Shown: positions 51,620 to 59,759 of the stretch, in pieces | How positions within the stretch are numbered: the stretch's first letter is position 1 | Layout: every line of letters starts with the position of its first letter | Assembly: GCA_023411575.1 (NCBI GenBank) | Contig: JAEYOP010000047.1 | Coordinates: 1-64,000, forward strand | Reading direction: 5' to 3' | Length of the DNA stretch: 64,000 nucleotides | Source: Bacillota bacterium | GTDB taxonomy: Bacteria > Bacillota > Clostridia > Acetivibrionales > DTU013 | Notes under the pieces: model-generated | Told to the model about the DNA's origin: nothing | Databases searched by the model: none | What the model saw: the letters and a program-made list of their open reading frames with translations, nothing else | Program-made: the position numbers and the translations under genes

Positions 51620-53896
51620 ATGACAAAGCATAGCCGTGTCAATGTTCTGGTAAAGTTTCTCTTATCGTATGTGCTTGCATTCATTTTGCCGATGATTCTG
51701 ATCTTCACCTATTTTTATCCCCGGACAACCGAGGCCGTCATGGAGCAGACCATGGACAGCAGCCTTCATGTGACGGAACAGATTAAAAGCAGTATGGACA
51801 TTCAATTCGACAACATATACAAAATACCCGTAGAGCTGTTTAATAACAGAAACCTGAAAAAATATGCCCTTGAACAGGATGATTATAATAAGTACATCGC
51901 TATTGAAGAAATGGGGAAATACATATCGACGAACAAATTCGTCTATGATGCGTTTCTTTATATCCGGGACACCGGGACCCTGTATTCCAACCGGAACACT
52001 TTTCCGATCAGCAGCTTCCGTCTTCCCGGCTCGGAATACCATTACGACAGCTGGCCCTACGATGATCTGGTCAGCACGGTAAATAACCTGAAGAAGCCGT
52101 TGGTCAGGCCTTCCGAGTCCGTGACCATACCCGACGGGCATCATAAAAGGCTGATCACCTTCCTTTACCCTCTGCCAATCGGCAATAGCAATCCCTATGC
52201 AACCGTCCTGATCCTGGTGGATGAAAATACCGTGCGAAGTCTGGTCAAATCCGTCAGCATGCGAAGCAATTCCAACATCCTCATCCTGGACAACAACGAC
52301 CGGATCATACAGGCTTTCAATGATGCGCCCTATCTTAAGTCCGGGGATTTCGGCAGCCTGCTTTCCGGGTTTTCCGGTTCGTCTTCCTTCACCGCAAGCA
52401 TGAACGGTCAGGAATACCTCGTTTCTTATACTACTTCCGGCAGAAACGACTGGAAATATATCAGCATCATACCCATGAAGGATGTAATGGGAAAGCTCGA
52501 CAGTGTCAAGCGTCTCACCGTTTTACTCCTGCTATTGATTGCTTTGGTGGAGGGGCTTCTCATTTACATTTCAATACGGACCAATTACAAGCCGATCCGC
52601 TCCCTTGTGGAGTTTGCAAGGCAATGTCTGGCACAGGACAGCCCGGAGAAAAGAATGAACGAGTTTGAAGTAATCCGTTATGCGATAGATGACCTGAACC
52701 TGCGGAACAACCGGTTGAATGAACATGTCCGCTGTTCCCGGTCCGCCGTGAGGGAATATTTTCTGTATGGCCTCCTGAACGGCCAGTATGATTCCATCGA
52801 AAAATTCAACGAGGACGCCGGAGAATACGGATTATTTTTCAAACAAAATTATTTTACCGTATCCCTCATCCGGATATTGAAATGCGGCAGCGGGCTCGGG
52901 AGGGAGCATTGGCTGAAATACTTCGAAGACTGTGAAAACAATATGCCCGATTCCATTGAAGGGTACTTCATTTCAGGAATCTACAAGGACAATATCCTGT
53001 TCCTGTCCGCGCAAAACAGCATCGGCGATTTGGTGGCATACCTGGGGGAACTGCGTGCGGAGTTGGAGAATGTTCAATGCGCCGTAACGGTCATTGGAAT
53101 CGGCAATCCGGTCCATTCCGTCAGTGCGACAAATGTTTCCTACCAGCAGGCGCGAATTGCGGCGGAATCCCTGGTTGTGAAGCGGAATGCGGACATTCTG
53201 CTCTTTTCCGACCTCCCTTCCAAAACCCTTGATACGAAAAACCAGCTGCCTGATCGGATTTCCCTGCTGGAATTCGCCATTCTGCGAAATGACCTGGAGC
53301 AAATCCGGGAAATCATCGGCAAGATAATCGAACATATAAACAGGGCGGAGACGCCTGCCCATGCGATCCGGTCGATTTATTCCAGCGTGGTGAGCATTAT
53401 GGACAACGGATATGCAAAGCTGACGCATGGCAGCAGGGAAGGCCTTTCCCCCGCCGTCCACGATCCGGATATCCTGTCGGTCGAAGAGATTACAAAATCC
53501 ATCCGGCAGAAAGCCGACGCATTATGCGGATGCATTGCAAAAAGCACCGCCGTTTCGAAGGATGTTTCCATCCGTGAAATATTGCACTATATCGAAACCC
53601 ATTACACAAATTATGATTTTTCACTGCAAACCGTCGCGGAATATTACAACATGACCTTTTCGAATTTCAGTCATTATTTCAAAAATAATACGAATCAAAA
53701 TTTCAAAGATTACGTGGAATTTCTCCGGGTCAAAAAGGCCAAGGAACTCCTTGGGGGGACCAACAGCCCGCTGGAGGAAATTGCAAGGGATATCGGGTAT
53801 TCAAACGCATCCAATTTTGTCAGGGCGTTTAAAAAGTCCGCCGGGCTCACTCCGGGCGAATATCGGAATGCCAGCAGGCTTGCTTTCAAAATTTGA
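51620..53896 (+). CDS. Membrane-bound AraC-family regulator
   Basis: One-component regulator of 758 residues. TM1 (about 11-33), an extracytoplasmic sensor resembling a dCACHE domain (about 34-295), TM2 (about 300-323), a cytoplasmic linker, and a C-terminal AraC helix-turn-helix pair (ETHYTNYDFSLQTVAEYYNM and EIARDIGYSNASNFVRAFKK, about 650-750). This type is common in Bacillota next to LplB/YtcP importers and activates them in response to external sugar. ATG 51620 lies 9 nt after GGAGG; ATG 51614 is only 3 nt away. Confidence 0.88.
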   Translation: MTKHSRVNVLVKFLLSYVLAFILPMILIFTYFYPRTTEAVMEQTMDSSLHVTEQIKSSMDIQFDNIYKIPVELFNNRNLKKYALEQDDYNKYIAIEEMGKYISTNKFVYDAFLYIRDTGTLYSNRNTFPISSFRLPGSEYHYDSWPYDDLVSTVNNLKKPLVRPSESVTIPDGHHKRLITFLYPLPIGNSNPYATVLILVDENTVRSLVKSVSMRSNSNILILDNNDRIIQAFNDAPYLKSGDFGSLLSGFSGSSSFTASMNGQEYLVSYTTSGRNDWKYISIIPMKDVMGKLDSVKRLTVLLLLLIALVEGLLIYISIRTNYKPIRSLVEFARQCLAQDSPEKRMNEFEVIRYAIDDLNLRNNRLNEHVRCSRSAVREYFLYGLLNGQYDSIEKFNEDAGEYGLFFKQNYFTVSLIRILKCGSGLGREHWLKYFEDCENNMPDSIEGYFISGIYKDNILFLSAQNSIGDLVAYLGELRAELENVQCAVTVIGIGNPVHSVSATNVSYQQARIAAESLVVKRNADILLFSDLPSKTLDTKNQLPDRISLLEFAILRNDLEQIREIIGKIIEHINRAETPAHAIRSIYSSVVSIMDNGYAKLTHGSREGLSPAVHDPDILSVEEITKSIRQKADALCGCIAKSTAVSKDVSIREILHYIETHYTNYDFSLQTVAEYYNMTFSNFSHYFKNNTNQNFKDYVEFLRVKKAKELLGGTNSPLEEIARDIGYSNASNFVRAFKKSAGLTPGEYRNASRLAFKI

Positions 53897-53983
53897 TTAA
53901 CGACTCAAGATGGAATATTCATCGTCTCTAAAAGGCCATTTTTCAGGCTTTTCAAAAAATGCGGCACCGTCAAAACATGAATA

Positions 53984-54013
53984 TTTACTTTCCTCCGGGG
54001 CCTACAGTAGAAT
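53984..54013 (+). promoter_or_regulatory. Likely promoter of lplB-type operon
   Basis: TTTACT (53984-53989), 18-bp spacer, TAGAAT (54008-54013), about 68 bp before the first permease gene. The AraC-type regulator encoded upstream may act here. Confidence 0.45.
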
Positions 54014-54080
54014 GAGGCTATCGACAACGGCCGCCGCTTGATCCTTTACATTCATCCTATCAACTGAAAGGGCAAATTAT

Positions 54081-55055
54081 ATGGAGACCATCACCCGTCC
54101 GGCAAAAGCGGGAACCGATCCGGGCCCGTATTACGGCAGCAGCTCTTATTTCCGAAGACTTGCGGCCAATATGAAAGAAAACTATGAATTGTATCTGTTT
54201 ATCCTCCCGGCCATTGCCGTGATCTTTATTTTCAATTACATCCCCATGTATGGAATCCAGATCGCCTTCAAAAGCTTCGTCCCGTCCAAGGGGATAGCAG
54301 GCAGCGCCTGGGTCGGGATGGACCAGTTCATCCGCTTTTTCAACTCTTACCAGTTTTGGGACCTGATCAAAAATACCGTAACGATCAGCTTGTATTCCAT
54401 CGCGGTCGGGTTCCCCTTCCCGATCATACTGGCTCTGATGCTCAACCAGGTAAAGCACCGGCGCTTCCGGAGCTTTGTGCAGACGGTTTCCTATGCGCCC
54501 CATTTTATTTCTGTTGTCGTTGTGGTCGGCATGCTGCTGATTTTCCTTTCCCCGACAACGGGTCTGGTCGGAATATTCATCAAGGCCCTGGGTGGAACAC
54601 CCATTGATTTTATGGGCGAGCCCTCCTGGTATCAATCCCTGTATGTCTTTTCCGACGTGTGGCAGCATACGGGCTGGGACAGCATCATTTACTTTGCGGC
54701 CCTGTCTACAATAGACACCCAGCTATATGACGCGGCTTCCGTCGATGGCATCAACAAATGGCAGAGAGTTTTGTATATCGACATCCCCTTCCTGATCCCG
54801 ACCGTTGTTATCCTGTTTATATTAAGAACCGGCTCGATCATGGGCGTTGGCTTTGAAAAGGCATTCCTCATGCAAAACCCGCTGAATATGGGGGTGAATG
54901 AAATCATCGCGACCTATGTCTACAAAATCGGAATAATCTCATCCCAATACAGTTATTCCGCCGCAATCGGCCTGTTTAACACGGTAATCAATTTTGTATT
55001 CCTGATGGCGGTAAACAAGATATCCAAACAGGCCGGAAATATCAGCCTTTGGTAG
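54081..55055 (+). CDS. CUT1 ABC sugar permease, LplB-like
   Basis: Permease of 324 residues. After a cytoplasmic N-terminus, six membrane segments and the EAA loop TQLYDAASVDGINKWQRV are seen; YLFILPAIAVIFIFNYIPMYG is the LplB-type first segment. It is a paralogue of the permease at 1835-2758. It is the first gene of the operon with the next permease 10 bp downstream and a binding protein after that. GAAAGGG precedes the ATG. Confidence 0.88.
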   Translation: METITRPAKAGTDPGPYYGSSSYFRRLAANMKENYELYLFILPAIAVIFIFNYIPMYGIQIAFKSFVPSKGIAGSAWVGMDQFIRFFNSYQFWDLIKNTVTISLYSIAVGFPFPIILALMLNQVKHRRFRSFVQTVSYAPHFISVVVVVGMLLIFLSPTTGLVGIFIKALGGTPIDFMGEPSWYQSLYVFSDVWQHTGWDSIIYFAALSTIDTQLYDAASVDGINKWQRVLYIDIPFLIPTVVILFILRTGSIMGVGFEKAFLMQNPLNMGVNEIIATYVYKIGIISSQYSYSAAIGLFNTVINFVFLMAVNKISKQAGNISLW

Positions 55056-55065
55056 GAGGAAACAG

Positions 55066-55950
55066 ATGGAACGGAATAAAACGTTTTCAGATATTCTATT
55101 TAATATGGTTGTCTATTCGGTCTGCATAATGACAATCCTGGTAATTGTATATCCCCTGTATTTCATTGTAATCGCATCCTTCAGCAATCCGAACGAAGTA
55201 ATGAACGGGCATGTGTGGCTGCTCCCGAAGGGCATCACCTTCAAAGGCTATGAGACTATTTTCGAGGATGTACGGATCTGGACCGGATACAGGACCACCA
55301 TCATCATCGCCAGCGTAGGAACGCTGCTGAGTCTGGCCATAACGATCCCCGCGGCATATTCCCTTTCCCGGAAGGATTTTATGCTGAGAAATCCAGTTAT
55401 GTTCTTCTTTGTCATTACCATGTTTTTCAACGGCGGGCTGATCCCGACGTACCTTACCATAAAAAGCCTCCATCTGGTTAATACGATCTGGGTTATGATC
55501 TTCCCGTTTTCCATGAATGTATTCTTTCTGATCATTACCCGCACCTTCTTCGAGTCCAGTATCCCGTCGGAGCTGCTGGATTCGGCAAAAGTGGACGGCT
55601 GCTCCAACGGCAGGTTCTTTTTCACGATAGTTCTTCCCCTATCCAAGGCCATTATTGCGGTCATTCTCCTGTACTATATCGTAGCCAGATGGAATGAATA
55701 TTTCACAGCCCTTATCTATATCCGGGATTCAAAGCTATACCCGCTCCAACTGATCCTCAGGGACATCCTTGTGCGAAACCAGGCCTTCAGCACCGGCGAA
55801 GGCGTTCACAGCGGCGATTCCGCACAGCAGGTGGCAAACCTGATCAAGTATGGGGTCATCATCGTATCCACTTTACCGGTCCTCATCATTTATCCGTTTA
55901 TTCAAAAGTATTTCGAAAAGGGAGTCATGATAGGCGCTATAAAAGGCTAA
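55066..55950 (+). CDS. CUT1 ABC sugar permease, YtcP-like
   Basis: Permease of 294 residues, six membrane segments, EAA loop PSELLDSAKVDGCSNGRFF and the YtcP-type ending GVMIGAIKG. GGAGGAAACAG precedes ATG 55066. It pairs with the upstream permease; its paralogue is at 2775-3701. Confidence 0.88.
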   Translation: MERNKTFSDILFNMVVYSVCIMTILVIVYPLYFIVIASFSNPNEVMNGHVWLLPKGITFKGYETIFEDVRIWTGYRTTIIIASVGTLLSLAITIPAAYSLSRKDFMLRNPVMFFFVITMFFNGGLIPTYLTIKSLHLVNTIWVMIFPFSMNVFFLIITRTFFESSIPSELLDSAKVDGCSNGRFFFTIVLPLSKAIIAVILLYYIVARWNEYFTALIYIRDSKLYPLQLILRDILVRNQAFSTGEGVHSGDSAQQVANLIKYGVIIVSTLPVLIIYPFIQKYFEKGVMIGAIKG

Positions 55951-56122
55951 TCCGCGTTCATTGCAAATCGAGAATTCAGTGGAAAACCGCTCTTATTCCA
56001 GTCATACGGATTTTTGGGAAAGGAGGTGGCTTATGAATTGCTGCCGTATGTGTTTTGCGGTTTTCCGGAATTTTAGGATTGCAAAAAGATAAATGAATGA
56101 AATTGAACAGGAGGAAATCAGA

Positions 56123-57784
56123 ATGATATTGAAAAAGAGGTTGACAGGGGTTCTTGCTTTGCTCATATGCTTGAGCGTGATTATGACCGCATGCGGAACA
56201 GCCGGTACCGGAACCGGGGAGACCGCTTCCACCGATGCCGGAAAGGCTGCCGAAACCGCCGCCGACAGCTCCGTAACGTCCGACAGCGAAGCTGCTGCTG
56301 AATCCGGTCTTGTCAGTGAAACGCCAATCACTCTGAGGGTGATGTATTCCGCCCACTCGTGGACCAAGGACTGCAATACCCTGCCAATGTTCCAGGAGCT
56401 TGAAAAGAAAACCAATGTCCACGTAGAATGGGACCAGGTCCGCAGCGGCTGGGACGAAAAAAAGAGCACGGTGCTGGCCAGCGGCGATCTGCCGGATGTA
56501 TTCCTGTCGGGTCTGTCCGATAACGATATTGTTTCGAATATCGATTACTTTGTAGTACTGAATGAATATATTGATAAGTATTGCCCGAATATTGTTAAAA
56601 TGTTCAGCGAAGTGCCGGACACAAAAAGAATCAGCGTATTTCCGGACGGCAATCTGTATTCCCTGCCGCAGGTAAGAATGTACAGGCCGGAAAGCTTCAA
56701 CGTCATGATGATCAACCAACAGTGGCTTGACAACCTTGGCCTGCAGCAGCCGACAACCCTCGATGAACTTGAACAGGTCCTGATCGCCTTCCGGGACAAG
56801 GACCCCAACGGCAACGGAAAGAAGGACGAAATCCCCATGGATTACTGCAAGGGCAGAGGATTGTTCAGCATAGACACATTAACCGGTTCCTACGGCATCG
56901 TTGATGACTTTTCAAACGATATGGTCTGTGTGAAGGACGGCAAAGTATTTTTCCAATTCGCAAGGGAAGAATTCAAAAAGCTGTATATCTATCTGAACAA
57001 GCTGTATAAAGAGAATCTGATCAACAAGGAAGTCTTTACTCAGGATTATTCACAGATGATGGCCCGATCCCAGGATCCTGAAATCGCAAAGGTCGGATTC
57101 ACACTCGGCTGGTCCATAGTGGACAGGATGGGCCCCACCTGGGCGCCGCAGTACAAGGCGCTGGCCCCCTTGAAGTCCGAAGGCGTTGACAAGCCTCTTT
57201 ATCCTGCCCACGCGGCAAGGGTAAAGATGGGAACCAATGTGTTCGAAATGACCAAATCCAACAAATATCCCGTGGAAACCATGAAATGGATCAATGAGTT
57301 CTATGGAGAAGACATGTCCGTACAAGGCTATTACGGCTCCATTGGCGAATGCGTCACCAAGAATCCGGACGGGACCTATGTCCAGCTGCCCCCGAAAGAA
57401 GAAGGCTACAGCCAGGACCGCTGGATGTGGACCAATACACTGGTTGACGGAAGTCCCATGTACGCTTCGGCCGAGCTCGAAAAGAAAGTGACCATCGTTC
57501 CGGAGCTTATGCAGAGAGTCGAGCTCGATAAAGTATTCCAGCCCTATTTCCCCGCCGCTGAAGATATCTACCCGATCGTCAAGTTCGATAAGGCGGTTGT
57601 GGATGAATTGACCCTGATCAAGACCGATATCTTTAAGCTGGTCGATCAGAAGATGGCGGAATGGGTCGTTAAAGGCAATGTTGAGACGGAATGGGACAAC
57701 TATATGAAGCAGCTTGAAAAAATGGGCCTGAAGAGGATGGAAGAGGTCTATCAGAAGGCGTATGACGACTATTACGGCAAATAG
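56123..57784 (+). CDS. CUT1-type solute-binding lipoprotein
   Basis: Lipoprotein of 553 residues with signal segment and lipobox MTAC, an Ala/Thr/Ser linker (about residues 25-60), and a family 1 binding fold (TLRVMYSAHSWTKDCNTLPMF). A calcium-binding-like loop (DKDPNGNGKKDEIP) appears near residue 230, as in other LplA/YtcQ-type proteins. ATG 56123 lies after CAGGAGGAAA. It ends the operon. Its stop codon lies in a 16-bp tandem triplication and a terminator follows. Confidence 0.87.
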   Translation: MILKKRLTGVLALLICLSVIMTACGTAGTGTGETASTDAGKAAETAADSSVTSDSEAAAESGLVSETPITLRVMYSAHSWTKDCNTLPMFQELEKKTNVHVEWDQVRSGWDEKKSTVLASGDLPDVFLSGLSDNDIVSNIDYFVVLNEYIDKYCPNIVKMFSEVPDTKRISVFPDGNLYSLPQVRMYRPESFNVMMINQQWLDNLGLQQPTTLDELEQVLIAFRDKDPNGNGKKDEIPMDYCKGRGLFSIDTLTGSYGIVDDFSNDMVCVKDGKVFFQFAREEFKKLYIYLNKLYKENLINKEVFTQDYSQMMARSQDPEIAKVGFTLGWSIVDRMGPTWAPQYKALAPLKSEGVDKPLYPAHAARVKMGTNVFEMTKSNKYPVETMKWINEFYGEDMSVQGYYGSIGECVTKNPDGTYVQLPPKEEGYSQDRWMWTNTLVDGSPMYASAELEKKVTIVPELMQRVELDKVFQPYFPAAEDIYPIVKFDKAVVDELTLIKTDIFKLVDQKMAEWVVKGNVETEWDNYMKQLEKMGLKRMEEVYQKAYDDYYGK

Positions 57785-57816
57785 ATACTACAGCAAATAA
57801 ATACTACGGCAAATAG
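57769..57816 (+). repeat. 16-bp tandem triplication across stop codon
   Basis: Three consecutive 16-bp units: CTATTACGGCAAATAG, ATACTACAGCAAATAA and ATACTACGGCAAATAG. Neighbouring units agree at 13-14 of 16 positions. The first holds the last codons and TAG of the binding-protein gene; each later unit again ends in a stop triplet but in a shifted frame. Confidence 0.8.
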
Positions 57817-57827
57817 GCTTCCCACTG

Positions 57828-57863
57828 AAAAAGCTCTTCGGGTATGAACCGGAGAGCTTTTTT
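57828..57863 (+). terminator. Rho-independent terminator
   Basis: AAAAAGCTCT (57828-57837) pairs with AGAGCTTTTT (57853-57862), with an inner CGG/CCG, and ends in TTTTTT. It closes the 54081-57784 operon. Confidence 0.85.
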
Positions 57864-57898
57864 ATATCCTCTTTTTGATCCTTTTGTTCCATCCATCC

Positions 57899-58894
57899 CT
57901 ACTCCAGCTTCGTAAAAACCGGCTCTTCGACGCAGTCGTCCCTGTAGCGGTAATCCTGCGCGGAGCCCCGGATCACGTTATACCAGTTGCCCGTAACTTC
58001 GTTGACGATGTGCAGGTCGCCGTTCTTTTCCTCCATCTCGAACAGAAGGATTCTTTTCAGGGAGTGGATATTGGGGCAGTGCAACGACATCATCAACTGT
58101 CCCCCGAAGGTGCGAAACAGCATGGAATGGGCTCCGTCATGGGCATAGAGCGGATCCTTCTGCTGAATCCACGGCCCTTTCAGCTCCCCCGACGCGCTTT
58201 TGGCGTAACCGGTGGCGTAGCCCAGCGGGGTGAAATTAGACCAGAGCATGATCAGCGTTCCGTTCCCCATCCGGTGTAAAAACGGCCCGTCTGTGACAAA
58301 GCCTCCGCCGCCGTTTTTCCCGATCAGGCTGTCGCGCCAGGGCGCTTCGGAAGCGCGGAACAATACGACGGGCGGGCCGATGGCTTCTCCAAGGTCGTCG
58401 GACAGGGGAACGGCCGCGATTTGGCCGTCGAATACCTGGAGCCATTCATGGCAGAAGACCATCCACGGTTTGCCTTCCCGGTCCACATACAAGGTCCCGT
58501 CCAGGCAATGCCAGCCCTTGGGCGTAACAGGCTCCTGCCGGATCGGTTCGAAAGGGCCCAGGGGCGCGTCGGAAACCAGGCACTGGCACCGGCGGTAGGT
58601 CCCTTTTGCCCGGAAGGAGGAAATCAGGTAATACCGCCCCTTCCACAGATGGCACTCGGGCGCCCAGTAATCCAGGTCCGCCCAGAAATCGCCCCGTTCG
58701 AACACCAGCTTCGGTTCGCTCCAGTGGATGAGGTCTTCGCTTTCCAGGGCGTAGAACGTCCCGCCCTCCTTCTGGTCCGGGAACCGGTCGGGGTTGAAAT
58801 TCCTGGCATAGGTATAATATTTACGGCTTGCGGAATCGGCAAGGATAAACGGGTCGCTGATGCGGATGTCCCGGACGTGAAACGGATAATTCAT
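57899..58894 (-). CDS. GH43-like glycosidase
   Basis: Protein of 331 residues without signal peptide, a five-bladed beta-propeller glycosidase of the GH43 type. The catalytic base Asp lies in RISDPFILAD; DYWAPECHLWKGRYYL and HCLDGTLYVDREGKPW are typical blades. GH43 enzymes are mostly arabinofuranosidases and xylosidases, which would fit the nearby arabinose isomerase, but the specificity is open. ATG 58894 follows GGAAGGAGG; the frame is open to 58963 without a site. Confidence 0.75.
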   Translation of the reverse strand: MNYPFHVRDIRISDPFILADSASRKYYTYARNFNPDRFPDQKEGGTFYALESEDLIHWSEPKLVFERGDFWADLDYWAPECHLWKGRYYLISSFRAKGTYRRCQCLVSDAPLGPFEPIRQEPVTPKGWHCLDGTLYVDREGKPWMVFCHEWLQVFDGQIAAVPLSDDLGEAIGPPVVLFRASEAPWRDSLIGKNGGGGFVTDGPFLHRMGNGTLIMLWSNFTPLGYATGYAKSASGELKGPWIQQKDPLYAHDGAHSMLFRTFGGQLMMSLHCPNIHSLKRILLFEMEEKNGDLHIVNEVTGNWYNVIRGSAQDYRYRDDCVEEPVFTKLE

Positions 58895-59056
58895 AGAGCA
58901 GCCTCCTTCCATACAGTCATTCCACGCATATAATGATTCTATGGTTTGGACGAATTGTCCCATAAATAATTTACCAGATATTCCTGCAGGAATCCATGTA
59001 CTATATCATCGTATTGAACCTGCTTAATGGACAAAACTCCGCACTTTGCCCGGAGC

Positions 59057-59542
59057 TCAGGTGCGGACTCTCGCCGTCGAAGCCGCCGCCCTTATTCCGA
59101 CGGCGAATATGCCTGCCGCAGCGGCGGCGGAATCCAGCAGCACGTCGGTTACCAGAGGCCCCCGGCCGCTTACGAAGATCTGATGGAATTCATCGGAGGA
59201 AGCGTACAGGATGCAGACGAGCAGCGCCATCAAAACGGCTTTCCCCGTCAAAAGCCTTTTCGCCGTCAATACGGTCAAAATGCCGAGGATCAGATACTCC
59301 GTAAAATGCCCGTACTTTCGGATCAGATGCTCGCTGACCAGTATGCCGTCGGATAAAAAGCCGGGCACCTTGCCCTGAAAGATAAAATTCAGCATCTTCT
59401 CCAGCAGCTCCTTTGCAAAGCTGCTCATCTGCGTGGATTCCTCCGCAGGCTGGGCGGAAAAATAAAAGATGACGGCCATCCACAGAAGCGTCAGGCCAAG
59501 CAGCAGCAATGTTCTTTTGTCTTTTAACGCGGTCGGTTTCAT
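59057..59542 (-). CDS. VanZ-like membrane protein
   Basis: Small membrane protein of about 161 residues with four hydrophobic segments and the VanZ-family motifs FYFSAQPAEES, KYGHFTEYLILG and SDEFHQIFVSGRGPLVTDVLLD. The family is linked to teicoplanin resistance in one case but is mostly of unknown function. The start is ATG 59542 or GTG 59548. An extended -10 (TGATATAAT on the minus strand) lies upstream near 59615. It is a single gene. Confidence 0.8.
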   Translation of the reverse strand: MKPTALKDKRTLLLLGLTLLWMAVIFYFSAQPAEESTQMSSFAKELLEKMLNFIFQGKVPGFLSDGILVSEHLIRKYGHFTEYLILGILTVLTAKRLLTGKAVLMALLVCILYASSDEFHQIFVSGRGPLVTDVLLDSAAAAAGIFAVGIRAAASTARVRT

Positions 59543-59759
59543 CAGCACGGTACCCCACAGTTTTTTCTTTTCGTTCCGGTTCGGACAGTTTCCTTTATTG
59601 TTTCAATTATATCACCAAAATCGAACAAGGAATGACAAAGTAGACTGATTTTATTGTTGCGGGCAGAATACTATAATTTTCATAGGGTCCGCATAAGGGC
59701 CTGCAAGGCATGTCCGCGCATACCGGAAGCGAATTTGAATACAAGATGGAGGGCGCAGT

